A stretch of DNA of 64,000 bases from Streptomyces sulfonofaciens (GTDB lineage Bacteria; Actinomycetota; Actinomycetes; Streptomycetales; Streptomycetaceae): the NCBI RefSeq assembly GCF_014656295.1, contig NZ_BNCD01000017.1:1-64000 (forward strand), given 5' to 3'. Positions 27,055-38,800 of the stretch are shown one piece after another (the stretch's first letter is position 1; every line of letters begins with the position of its first letter). The notes under the pieces are model-generated. The model had not been told where the DNA came from. It saw only the letters and a program-made list of their open reading frames with translations, and ran no database searches. A program made the position numbers and the translations under genes.

Positions 27055-27627
27055 GTGTCGGACCTCGATCAGCTCACCCAGTCGCTCGCGCGCAACCTCA
27101 AGCGCTGGCGCGGCGAGCGCGGCTACACGCTCGACGCGCTCGCCGCACGTGCCGGGGTCAGTCGGGGAATGATCATCCAGATCGAGCAGGCCCGCACCAA
27201 CCCGAGCGTCGGCACCACGGTGAAGCTCGCGGACGCGCTGGGCATCAGCATCGCCACCCTCCTCGACCACGAGCAGGGTGCCCGGCTCAGGGTCGTCCCC
27301 GAGGAGCAGGCGGTACGGATGTGGTCGACCCCCGCGGGCAGCAGCAGCACGCTTCTGGTGGGCACGGAGAGGCGCGGCCCGCTGGAGCTGTGGTCCTGGC
27401 TGCTGATGCCCGGCGACGGCAGCCACTCGGACGCGCACCCCTCCGGTACCGCGGAGCTGCTGCACGTCGAGGAGGGCACCCTCACCGTGGTGGTGGACGG
27501 CCGGCACCACACCGTCACGGCCGGGACCTCAGCGGCCTTCGAGGCCCATGTGCCGCACGGCTACCGCAACGACGGCACCGAGCCGGTGCGGATGACGATG
27601 GCCGTGTCGGTGCCGCCCCCGACGTGA
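27055..27627 (+). CDS. XRE-family regulator with C-terminal cupin
   Basis: 190 residues. Residues 11-70 form an XRE helix-turn-helix (SRGMIIQIEQARTNPSVGTT contains the recognition helix). Residues 105-185 form a small cupin (HPSGTAELLHVEEGTLTVVV) that probably binds a small ligand. Such regulators typically control a divergent transporter, here the EamA gene. GTG 27055 follows GGACGGAAC. Confidence 0.88.
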   Translation: MSDLDQLTQSLARNLKRWRGERGYTLDALAARAGVSRGMIIQIEQARTNPSVGTTVKLADALGISIATLLDHEQGARLRVVPEEQAVRMWSTPAGSSSTLLVGTERRGPLELWSWLLMPGDGSHSDAHPSGTAELLHVEEGTLTVVVDGRHHTVTAGTSAAFEAHVPHGYRNDGTEPVRMTMAVSVPPPT

Positions 27628-28599
27628 CTGCCGGCGTTCCGGCATGCGTGCGCCCACCGGGGACTTCGATGACGCGGCCCCCGCCCCCCACTGCCTCGAC
27701 CGAGTGGCAGCACCGGTCGCGGATGCCGTGCGCCACCGGAGCACAGCGTTCCCGCCGGGCGACTGGTCCACGTCGGCACCGGGCCGGAGTGGGCCGGTGC
27801 TTGCACCGGGCGGACCGGTGTCTGCACCGGCCAGACCGGCGCCCGGGCCGTGCGGGTTCGGCGCCTGGACGGTGCGGGTCCGTGTGTGCGGGCGGCTGCG
27901 GCACCTCCTCGTCCCACCCCTCCGGCGCCCCGCGGCCCCGCCCTTCCAGGGCCCGGGGTGACTGCACCCGGTCGCGCGGGGCCCCTCGTGCCACGCGGCG
28001 GATGACGCCTGCCCGCCCGGCGGACGAACTCGCCCGCGCCCCGCGCCCCCGCGCCCCGCATCCCGCACCCGCGCTCCGCACCCGCCACTCCGCCCGACGG
28101 TGTTTACCGGCCGCCGGACAGCGAAGGATCATCGCAGCCGATCCTGGTGGTGCGCCCGATGCGCCGGTGCGGAAGGCAGGTGAGGACGGTGCGCCCGACG
28201 ACCGAGGCGGTTCCCGGGCCGGGTCTCGGGGCCCGGCGGCCCCGGCCCGCGATGCCTGTGCCGCGCGCCGCCGTAGGTTCCGCCGCCGCGGCGCGAGAGA
28301 CGTGCGGATGCGCTGCGGACCTTTCCCCGGGTGGCGCCGGCGCGTGCGACGGCATGTCGCGGCGGGCCGGGGCGACGGGGAGCCGAGGGGCGAGGACCGG
28401 CCAGGACCGCCCGGCACCGGCCAGGACCGCCCGGCACCGGCCGGCGCCGCCCGGCACCGGCCAACCCCACCGGGCCGCCGCACTGTGCGGCCCCTCCCGC
28501 CCCCGCCCCCCGTACGGCCCCGGGAGCCGTACATCCCGACTGCTCCGCCCCGCGCCCCCACCGGCCGCGGGAAACACCGATATGGAAGAGGGTCCCTTC
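27628..28599. other. long gene-free region with tandem repeats
   Basis: Nearly 1 kb with no supported gene. Overlapping open frames exist on both strands, but none has a start signal or consistent codon bias. Degenerate CCGGTG/CACCGG repeats occur at 27800-27850 and a 20-bp tandem repeat at 28401-28460. A promoter for the downstream operon must lie near its right end but is not obvious. Confidence 0.4.
28401..28460. repeat. three tandem 20-bp repeats (CCAGGACCGCCCGGCACCGG)
   Basis: Copies at 28401-28420 and 28421-28440 are identical, and 28441-28460 differs at three positions. The unit is not a multiple of three, so it does not encode a repeat peptide. Confidence 0.8.
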
Positions 28600-29445
28600 A
28601 TGTCCGTCATGTCACATGTCGAGATCGGAGTGCGCGACCTCACCCGCTCCCAGGAGTTCTACGGAGGACTGCTGGGCTTCACGCCCGTGCCCGCCGAGAG
28701 CGGCGGCGACACCCTCGTGATGCAGGCGGGTGAGGCCCGCGTGCGGCTGGTCGAGGCGGGCCCGGGTGGCACGCCGAGCGGCTGGGTGGACGACGACCTC
28801 CAGCGTGGCTTCAGGCACTTCGGGCTCAAGGTCGACGAGGTCGACGCCAGGGTCGCCCGGCTCGCCGAGGCCGGGGTCGAGATCCGGGTCCAGCCGCTGG
28901 ACGCCTTCGGCGGCGTCCGGCTCGCGTTCTTCGCGGACCCGGACGGCGCACACCTGGAGTTCGTCTCCGGCCCCCTGCAGTACCAGCCGCTGTGGTCGCC
29001 CGAGCTGGCCGCCGAGGAGGAGGCGAGCCTCGTCGGGGGCTGGGACGGCGAACCCCGCTTCGACCACGTCGCCGTCACCGTCGCCGACCTCGACCAGGCA
29101 CTCGCGTACTACCGGGACACCCTGGGCATCCCGGTGGTCGGCCAGCTCGACCGGCGGGACCAGGACGAACGCGGCTTCGTCATCACCTACTTCCGCGCCG
29201 GCCGCACGGTGATCGAGGTCTTCAGCTTCGACGCCGGCACCGCCCCCAACCCCTGGCAGCCGGAGCCCGACCTGCTCGGCATCCGGGCCATCGGCATCGA
29301 CGTGGCAGACCCCGACACCACCCGTGCGGCACTCACCGCGGCCGGCGGTGAGCCGGTCGCCTGGCGCGGCGACGGCCGCGGTGCCGACCTGGTCGCCGAC
29401 CGGGACCGGGTGGTGGCCAACCTCGTCAGGGCGGGGAACCGGTGA
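28600..29445 (+). CDS. two-domain VOC (glyoxalase/extradiol dioxygenase-like) protein
   Basis: 281 residues with two vicinal-oxygen-chelate modules: residues 1-125 (MSHVEIGVRDLTRSQEFYGG to AHLEFVSG) and 145-280 (FDHVAVTVADLDQALAYYRD to TVIEVFSF). His and Glu metal ligands are visible, as in dioxygenases or isomerases of the family. ATG 28600 lies 8 nt after GAAGAGGG. It is the first gene of a four-gene operon: its TGA overlaps the next start as GTGA. Confidence 0.85.
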   Translation: MSVMSHVEIGVRDLTRSQEFYGGLLGFTPVPAESGGDTLVMQAGEARVRLVEAGPGGTPSGWVDDDLQRGFRHFGLKVDEVDARVARLAEAGVEIRVQPLDAFGGVRLAFFADPDGAHLEFVSGPLQYQPLWSPELAAEEEASLVGGWDGEPRFDHVAVTVADLDQALAYYRDTLGIPVVGQLDRRDQDERGFVITYFRAGRTVIEVFSFDAGTAPNPWQPEPDLLGIRAIGIDVADPDTTRAALTAAGGEPVAWRGDGRGADLVADRDRVVANLVRAGNR

Positions 29446-29729
29446 CCCCGGCGGCCCCGGTCGCAGTTCCGCACGCCAGGACTGCGGCGCACAACGGCAC
29501 CACACCGACTGCGGTCACCACGGCACACACCGGCAGCACCCCAGGCGCGGTCACCACGGCACAGATCGGTACCAGGACACACACGAGCACTACGGCACAT
29601 ATCAACACCAGGGCATACATAAGCACGACAGCACACCGCAGCACCAAGACAGGCACCGGCCTCACCGCGTACACCAGCCCCGCACCGCACGTCTGCACCA
29701 CCGGACGACCGGAGTCTGGAGCCACATGA
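29442..29729 (+). CDS. 95-aa threonine-rich dodecapeptide-repeat protein (candidate)
   Basis: GTG 29442 overlaps the VOC stop (GTGA), and its TGA overlaps the start of the aldo/keto reductase (ATGA), so it fits the operon exactly. After 13 residues it consists of six 12-residue repeats with the theme TTAHxxTxxxxx (e.g. TTAHTGSTPGAV, TTAHINTRAYIS). The last is LTAYTSPAPHVC with the only Cys, followed by TTGRPESGAT. No signal peptide or membrane segment is visible. Third-position GC is clearly lower than in the neighbours, and A is frequent. I know no such family. It could be a peptide, a scaffold, or a translated spacer that only keeps the frame open. Confidence 0.45.
   Translation: MTPAAPVAVPHARTAAHNGTTPTAVTTAHTGSTPGAVTTAQIGTRTHTSTTAHINTRAYISTTAHRSTKTGTGLTAYTSPAPHVCTTGRPESGAT
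29481..29696. repeat. six contiguous 36-bp degenerate repeats
   Basis: Units start at 29481, 29517, 29553, 29589, 29625 and 29661. Units 2 to 5 begin with variants of ACCACGGCACA. There are no spacers, and the differences fall throughout the unit. They encode the 12-residue peptide repeats of the 95-aa ORF and are A/C-rich, unlike the surrounding genes. Confidence 0.8.
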
Positions 29730-30723
29730 CCACCTGCGCAACATCCACACCCGTGGCGGCCGAGTCACCGCCCCGGCCGCTCGGCCGTACGGGAGTGGAC
29801 GTCACACCGCTCTGCTTCGGCGGCGCCCCGCTCAGCGGGATGCCGCAGAACTTCGGCTACGACGTCTCCGAGGAACGCGCCGCGGCCACCCTGCACGCGA
29901 TCCTCGAAGGCCCCGTCAACTTCCTGGACACCTCGGCGAACTACGGCTCGGGCCGCGGCGAGCAACGCATCGGCGCCGCACTGCGGGCCCGCGGCGGACC
30001 ACCCGCGGGATTCGTCGTGGCCACCAAGGCCGACGGCGACGACGGCACCGGCGACTTCTCCGGCGCCCAGGTGCGCCGCTGCGCGGAGCGGAGCCTGCGG
30101 CGCCTCGGCCTCGACCGTTTCCCGCTGTACCACCTGCACGACCCCGAGCACCTCACCTTCGAGGAGGGCATGGCGCCGGGCGGCCCGGTGGAGGAGATGC
30201 TCCGGCTCAAGGAGGAGGGCATCGCCGGCAGCCTCGGCGTGGCCGGCGGCCCCGTCGACCTCATGATCCGGTACGTCGAGACGGGCGCCTTCGACGTGGT
30301 GCTCACCCACAACCGCTACACCCTGCTCGACCGCTCCGCGGATCGCCTGCTCGACGTCGCCGCGCGGCACGGCGTCGCCGTCCTGAACGCGGCGCCGTTC
30401 GCCGGCGGGGTGCTCGCCAAGGGGCCCCGCCGTCAGCCGAGGTACGTCTACCGCGCCATGCCCGAGCCGGTCCGCGAGCGGCTGGAACGGCTCGCCGCGC
30501 TCTGCGGGGAGGCCGGTGTGCCGCTCGCCGCGGTGGCGCTCCAGTTCTCGCTGCGCGAGCCGCGGATCGCGTCCACCGTGGTCGGGGTGTCGACCCCGGA
30601 ACGGGTGCGCCGGACACTGGACCTCGCCGCCGTGCCCGTACCCGACGACCTGTGGTCCGCGGCCGCGGACTGCGCCCTGCCGCCCGAACTCCAGCAAGAC
30701 GCCGACCCTGGGAGCGCTCAGCG

Positions 30724-30727
<4 letters not shown>
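29726..30727 (+). CDS. aldo/keto reductase
   Basis: 333 residues, TIM barrel. Catalytic tetrad positions are visible: Asp and Tyr in FLDTSANYGSGRGE, Lys in VVATKAD and His in YHLHDPE. It resembles the D-threo-aldose 1-dehydrogenase/L-fucose dehydrogenase branch. Its start overlaps the 95-aa ORF (ATGA) and its stop overlaps the GH1 gene (ATGA). Together with a glucosidase this points to use of released sugars or glycosides. Confidence 0.87.
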
Positions 30728-32181
<1,454 letters not shown>

Positions 32182-32816
32182 CACCCGGCGCGCCGGCCCG
32201 CCAGGCGCCGGACGGGAAGCGGACCGCGGCCGCCCGGCCGGGGTCCGTTTCCCGGAGTCCGCACCCCGGCAGTCCCGCACCCCCAGCCGCACTGGGCGCC
32301 GTGCGGTTCCCCGCACGGCGCCCCGGGCGGCCCCCTGCGCGGTACGCGCCCCCGGCGCGCCACTGCCCCCTCAAGAAGCCGGTGCGCGCTGCGCGGCCGG
32401 CGGCTCCGCCCGCCACCCGCCCATGTGCCCGGCCGCGGAGCCGGGGCCCGAGAAGGACATGCCGAAGAACTTTTGGGCGGCTGCAAGATTTGTCCCGCCT
32501 CCCCGGCACCGAGGGGAGGATGCGTAGACCGGATCGCCGCCGCAATCTCCGGTCCGCTCGTCGTACCGGCGCCGCCCCTCGCACCGGCTTCCGGTGCGGT
32601 TGACCCTCCTCCGCCTGACCACTCTCCAGCCCGTCGAACCGGTCGACCCGACGCTCACTCGTCGGCCGCGGCCGACGGCGGGCCCCGGACCCGGCCGCCG
32701 GGGAGACCGCAACGCCCAGGCGCCCGGGCCCCGCTCCCGGCCCGGCACCGCGAAGGCCGGGGACCCAGAACCTCCCGTCGCTCCTCCACCGCGCGCCACG
32801 GGCGCCCTGACGACCC
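32182..32816. other. intergenic region upstream of the PKS-NRPS
   Basis: 635 nt without a supported gene. No remnant of a sterol-desaturase-like hydroxylase, which precedes the synthase in many PTM clusters, is visible. The region must hold the promoter of the biosynthetic operon. A less GC-rich patch with CTGCAAGATTTG lies at about 32482, but no clear -35/-10 pair was found. CCGGGGT/ACCCCGG arms at 32238-32244 and 32263-32269 may terminate the GH1 operon. Confidence 0.4.
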
Positions 32817-35800
32817 ATGGATCGGAATATGACGGAATCCCTCTCTGCTGCTTCTGCCGACCGGATCGCGATCATCGGAATCGGCTGCCGCTTCCCCGGA
32901 CACGCCCGGGACCACCGGTCGTTCTGGCGGAATCTGATCGACGGCAGGGACTGTCTCACCCCGACACCCCCCGACCGCTACGACTTCGCCACCCTGGGCA
33001 GCCGGGACGCGGCCGGGCCCGGGCGGATGACCGGCGGAAGGGGCGGGTACATCGACGGGTTCGACGAGTTCGATCCGGCCTTCTTCGGGATCAGCCCGCG
33101 CGAGGCGGGCCACATGGACCCGCAGCAGCGCAAGCTCCTCGAAGTGGCGTGGGAGGCCCTGGAGGACGGCGGGCAGCGCCCGGCCGAGCTGGCCGGTGCA
33201 CAGGTCGGGGTGTACATCGGAGCCTTCACGCTGGACTACAAGATCCTCCAGTTCTCCGACCTCGGCTTCGAGTCGCTGGCCGCGCACACGGCGACCGGCA
33301 CCATGATGGCGATCCTCGCCAACCGGATCTCCCACTGCTTCGACTTCCGCGGGCCCAGCCTCTCCATCGACACCGCCTGCAGCTCGTCGCTGGTCGCCGT
33401 CCACCTCGCCTGCCAGAGCCTGCTGCGCGGGGAGAGCGAGCTCGCGCTGGCCGGCGGCACCCTGCTGCACATGGCGCCGCAGTACACCATCGCCGAGACG
33501 AAGGGCGGATTCCTGTCGGCCGAGGGCCGCTCACGGGCGTTCGACGCCGCCGCCGACGGCTACGTCCGCGCCGAGGGCGTCGGCGTCGTCGTGCTCAAGC
33601 GGCTGGCGGACGCGCTGCGCGACGACGACCCCGTCCACGCGGTGGTGACCGGTACCGCGGTGAACCAGGACGGCCGTACCAACGGCATCACCGTGCCCAA
33701 TCCGGACGCCCAGGCCGCCCTGGTCGAACGGGTCTGCGCCGAAGCGGGCATCACACCGGGCGACCTCCAGTACGTCGAGGCGCACGGCACGTCGACACCG
33801 GTCGGCGACCGCATCGAGGCCGCCACGCTCGCACGGGTGCTGTCCGTCGGCCGCGCGCCCGGCGCCCCCTGCTACGTCGGGTCCGTCAAGACCAACATCG
33901 GCCACGCGGAGTCGGCCGCCGGGGTCGCCGGCCTGATCAAGACGGCGCTCGCCCTGAAGCACCGCCGCATCCCGCCGCACCTCAACCTGGAGCGGATCAG
34001 CCCGGCCATCGGCAGCGAACTCCCGTACGAGATCCCGACGCGGGCCGTGGACTGGCCCGCACACGAGGGACCGGCCAGGGCCGGCGTCAACTCGTTCGGC
34101 TTCGGCGGCACCAACGCGCACGTCCTGATGGAGGAGCCGCCGCCCCGTCCCGCCGCCGGCGAGTCCGCGCGCCCGCCCGCGCACACCATCCTCCCGCTGA
34201 GCGCCCGCGACCCGGCCGCCCTGCCGGACCTCGCCGCCGGCATCCGCCAGGAGCTCGCCGGCGGCGGCGCCGACGGCCGGCCCGTGCCGCTCGCCGACCT
34301 CGGCCACACCCTGGCCCACCGGCGCCAGCACCACGAGCACCGCATGTCGGTGGTGTACTCCTCGCGGCAGTCGCTCGACGAGGCGCTGGCGGCCTGCCGG
34401 CGCGGCGAGCCGCACCCGCGGGTGCTCACGGGCCGCCGGCGCGAGCCCGCACAGCGCCTGCTGGCCTGGGTGTTCACCGGGATGGGGCCGCAGTGGTGGG
34501 GCATGGGGCGCCAACTCCTCGCGAGCGAACCGGTGTACCGGGAGGCGGTGCTGCGCTGCGACCGCGAGATCCACCGCCAGGCCGGCTGGTCGGTGGCGGA
34601 GGAGCTGGCCGCCGACGAGACCGCGTCGCGGATGGCCGAGACCTGGCTCGCGCAGCCCGCGAACTTCGCCGTCCAGGTCGGCCTGGCCGCGCTCTGGCGC
34701 AGCCGCGGCATCCGCCCCGACGCGATCGTCGGTCACAGCACCGGCGAGATCGCCGCGTTCTACGAGGCAGGCGTCTACAGCCTCGCGGACGCCGTACGGG
34801 TCGTGCTGCACCGCAGCCGCCTCCAGCAGACCCTCACCGGCACCGGCACCATGCTCGCGGTCGGCCTGCCGGAGGCCGAGGCGGCACGCCGGATCTGGCC
34901 GCACCGGGACCAGGTGTCCGTGGCCGCGTCCAACAGCCCCTTCGCGACCACGCTCTCCGGCGACCGGCAGGCACTGCTCGACATCGCGGACCGACTGCGC
35001 GAGGAGCAGGTCTTCGCCAGGTTCCTCACGGTGCAGGTGCCCTACCACAGCGTCCGGATGGACGACATCAAGGACGACCTGCTGGGCGCCCTCGACGACC
35101 TCGCTCCCCGGCCCGCGCGGCTGCCGCTGTACCTGACGGCGCGCGAGGGCACCGCGCACGGCACCGAACTCGACGCCGCCTACTGGTGGCAGAACGTCCG
35201 CGAGCAGGTCCGGTTCCGCTCCGCCGTCGACCGGCTCGCCCGCGACGGGCACCGGATCTTCCTGGAGATCGGCCCGCATCCCGTGCTCGCCCACGCCGTC
35301 CACGAATGCCTGAGGGACACGGCGCCGGCCGGCACGGACTCCTCGGACGGCACGGCAGGGGCCCTGGTGCTGCCCTCCATCCGCCGCCAGGAGGACGAGC
35401 CGGAGCGGTTCACCCGCTCGCTGGCCGCACTCCACAACGCCGGTCTCGACGTCGCCTGGGACGTGCTCCAGCCCGCCGGCCGCACGGTGTCCCTGCCGCC
35501 GTACCCCTTCCGGCGCGAGCGCCACTGGGTCGAGCCGGAGCCCGTGCGGCAGGTCAGGCTGGGCGTGATGGACCATCCGCTGCTCGGCCGCCGCACCGCG
35601 CACCCCCACCCGACCTGGCAGGTGCGGCTCGACCTGGAACGCCTGCCGTACCTTGCCGACCACCGCATCCAGGGCAACGTGGTCTTCCCGGCGGCCGGTT
35701 ACCTGGAGATGGCCGCACAGGCGGTGCGGTCGCTGACCGGCGGCGGAGAGGCGACCCTCGCCGGTATCGAGCTGCACAAGGCGCTGTTCCTCTCCGGGGC

Positions 35801-38800
35801 CGCGTCCAGCACGGTCCAGCTCACGCTCGACCCGACGAGCGCCCGGTTCACCGTCGCCGCGGCCGGCGCCGCGGCCACCGTGCACGCCACCGGTGCCGTC
35901 CACACCGAGCAGCACCGCACGCCAGGTCCCGCTCTCGACCCGGATGCGGTCCGCGTGCGCTGCCGCCGCCATCTGAAGCGCGAGGCGTGCTACGCCGCGC
36001 TGGCGGAACTGGGATACCACTACGGGACCGCCTTCCAGGGCATCGAGGAGGTGTGGACGGGCCGCGGCGAGGCACTGGCCCGGATCCGCCCTGAGGCGCT
36101 GCCCGCCGAGGACGCGGCCGGCAGCCACGTCCACCCCGTGCTGCTCGACGCCTGCTTCCAGACCCTGCTGAGCGCGCACCTGCCCGACAACGGCGCCGTC
36201 GGCGGCATCCGCCTGCCCCGGACGATCCGGGAGGTGCGACTGCGGCCGGCCGGCGAGGCGGTCCTGTGGGCCCATGCGACCGTCGTGGGCCACGACGACG
36301 GCGAGCTGACCGGCGACATCGCCCTGTACACCGACCAGGGCGCACCGCTCGGCCGAATCACCGGCTTCACCGCCGTCGACGTCGAGCACGCCGCCGCCTC
36401 TGCCGGCCAGGACACCATCGACGGCTGGCTGGCCGAGCCGGTGTGGACCGAGGTGGCGGCGGTGCCCGGCGAGCCGGCGCCCCCGGACGGGCTGCTTGTC
36501 CTCGCCGACGCGGGCGGTACCGGCGACGCCCTCGCCCGGCTGGCCCGCACCCGCGGCTCCCTGTGCCACCTCGTGCGGCACGGCACCGCCTACCGGCGCG
36601 AGAAGGGCGCCACGACGGTGCGCCCTGGCCACCGGGCCGACCTCCAGCGGCTGTTCGCCGAACTCGACACGCCCTTCGACGCCGTCGTCCACCTGTGGAA
36701 CCTGGACCTGCCCCCGCTCGACGCGGCCACCTGCGAAGCGCTCGACGGCTGCGCGGACCTCGGCGCCTACTCCCTGGTGGGCCTCGCCCAGTTGCTGCCG
36801 TCCGCCTGCCCCGGCGCGCGGCTGCACATCGTGACCCGGGGCGCACAGGCGGCGGACGGGAACGACCAGGTGGCACCGCTGGCGGCACCGGCCTGGGGCG
36901 TCGGCCGGGTGCTGTGGCAGCAGGAACTCACCGCGCACCGCGGCAGACTGATCGACCTGGATCCCGCCGGGGACCGCGACGGCGCAGCCGAGGCAGAGGC
37001 CCTGCTGCGCGAGGTCTCCGCCGCCGATCCCTGCGCCGCACCCGACGAGGAGGAGATCGCCCTGCGCGGCCACCGGCGGTACACCTGCCGGCTGCGACCG
37101 CCCACCGATCTCAGCCGCCCGCTGCCGCTGCGGCTGCGGCCCGACGGCAGCTACCTCGTGACGGGGGCCTTCGGCGCCCTCGGCCGGCTGCTGTGCCGCA
37201 CCCTCGTCGCCCGCGGCGCCCGCCGGCTCGTCCTGGCCGGCCGCGGCGCCCTGCCCGAGCGCGACCAGTGGGCCGGCACCGACCCGGCGAGCCCGGCCGG
37301 AGTCCGGATCGCCTTCGTCAGGGAGCTGGAGGCGCTCGGGGCCGAGGCCCTGCCGGTGGCCCTGGACATCACGGACGAGGCGGCGCTCACCGGCTGGCTC
37401 GCCGGCCACCGGCGCCGCGGTCTGCCGCCCGTCCGCGGGGTCTTCCACCTGGCGGGACAGGTCAGGGACGCGACCGTGACGGACATGGACCGCGCCGCCT
37501 TCGACACCGCCTACCGCCCGAAGGTGACCGGCGGCTACCTGCTGCACCGGCTGCTGCGCGACGAACCGCTCGACCACTTCGTGCTGTTCTCCTCCATCGC
37601 CTCGCTGCTCACCACCGCGGGCCAGACCAACTACGCCGCGGGCAACGCGTTCCTCGACGCCCTGGCCCACCACCGCAGGGCCCTCGGCCTGCCCGCGCTC
37701 AGCCTGGACTGGGGGCCGTGGGCCACCGGCATGATCGAGGAACTGGGACTGGTCGAGCACTACCGCAGCGCCCGGGGCATGACCTCGCTGACGCCCGCGG
37801 CGGGCATGGCCGTCCTGGAGCGCGTCATCGGGCAGGACCGTGCGCAACTGCTGGTCGCCACGATCACCGACTGGCCCGTCTTCCTCGCCTGGTACTCCGC
37901 ACCGCCACCGCTGGTGGGCGAGCTGGCCGCGGACCTCGGCGGGCGCCCGGCCGACGAGCCGGACGGCTTCCTCGCCCACTTCGCCGAAGCCGACGAGGCC
38001 ACCCGCAGACAACTGCTGACGGCACGCTTCACCGCCCTGGTGGCCGACGTGATGCGGCTCGGGTCCGCCCGCATCGGCCCGTCCGACGAGCTGAACTCGC
38101 TGGGCCTCGACTCGCTGCTCGCGATGGAGCTGCGCGCCCGTATCCACACCGAACTCGGTGTCGCGCTGCCCGTGGTGGCGCTGCTCGGCAACGCCACCGT
38201 CGACGCCCTGGTCGACCGGCTCGCCGACGGCCTCGGCGAGCAGCCGACGGCCGGCGCCGCCGTGGACGCCGATCCCGTCGAGGAGCACACCGACGAGCTG
38301 TGCCACCCGCTGACGCACAACCAGAAGGCGCTGTGGTTCCTGGAACAGCTCAACCCCGAGGCGTTCGCGTACAACATCGGCGGCGCGGTCGAGGTGCGCA
38401 CCGCGCTCGACCCCGACCTGCTGTTCGCCGCCTTCCGCACCCTGGTCGAGCGGCACCCGTCCCTGCGCGCCAACTTCGTGCTCCAGGACGGCGGCCCCGT
38501 GCAGCGCGTCTCGACCGAGGCGCGCGCCGAGACACGGCTGTTCGACGTCGAGGGCCGGCCGTGGGAGGAGGTGCACGACATGATCGTCCGCGAGTACCGC
38601 AGGCCGTACGACCTCGCCCGCGATCCGCTGGTGCGCCTGCACCTGTTCCGGCGCGCCCCCGACGACTGGGTGATCATGAAGGGCGTCCACCACATCGTCT
38701 CCGACGCGATCTCCACGTTCACCTTCATCGAGGAGCTGTTCGCGCTCTACGAGGGGGCGCGGCGGGGCCGCCCCGTGCAACTGCCGCCCGTCCGGGCCCG

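Noticed and set aside
27644..27961. A 105-codon ORF after the XRE-cupin gene
   Set aside because: Low-complexity Pro/Ala/Gly translation without a ribosome site. It overlaps degenerate CCGGTG repeats, and two other frames are just as open.
29481..29696. CRISPR-like array (36-bp period)
   Set aside because: Copies are contiguous without spacers and diverge throughout. They fit a coding 12-residue repeat, and no cas genes are present.
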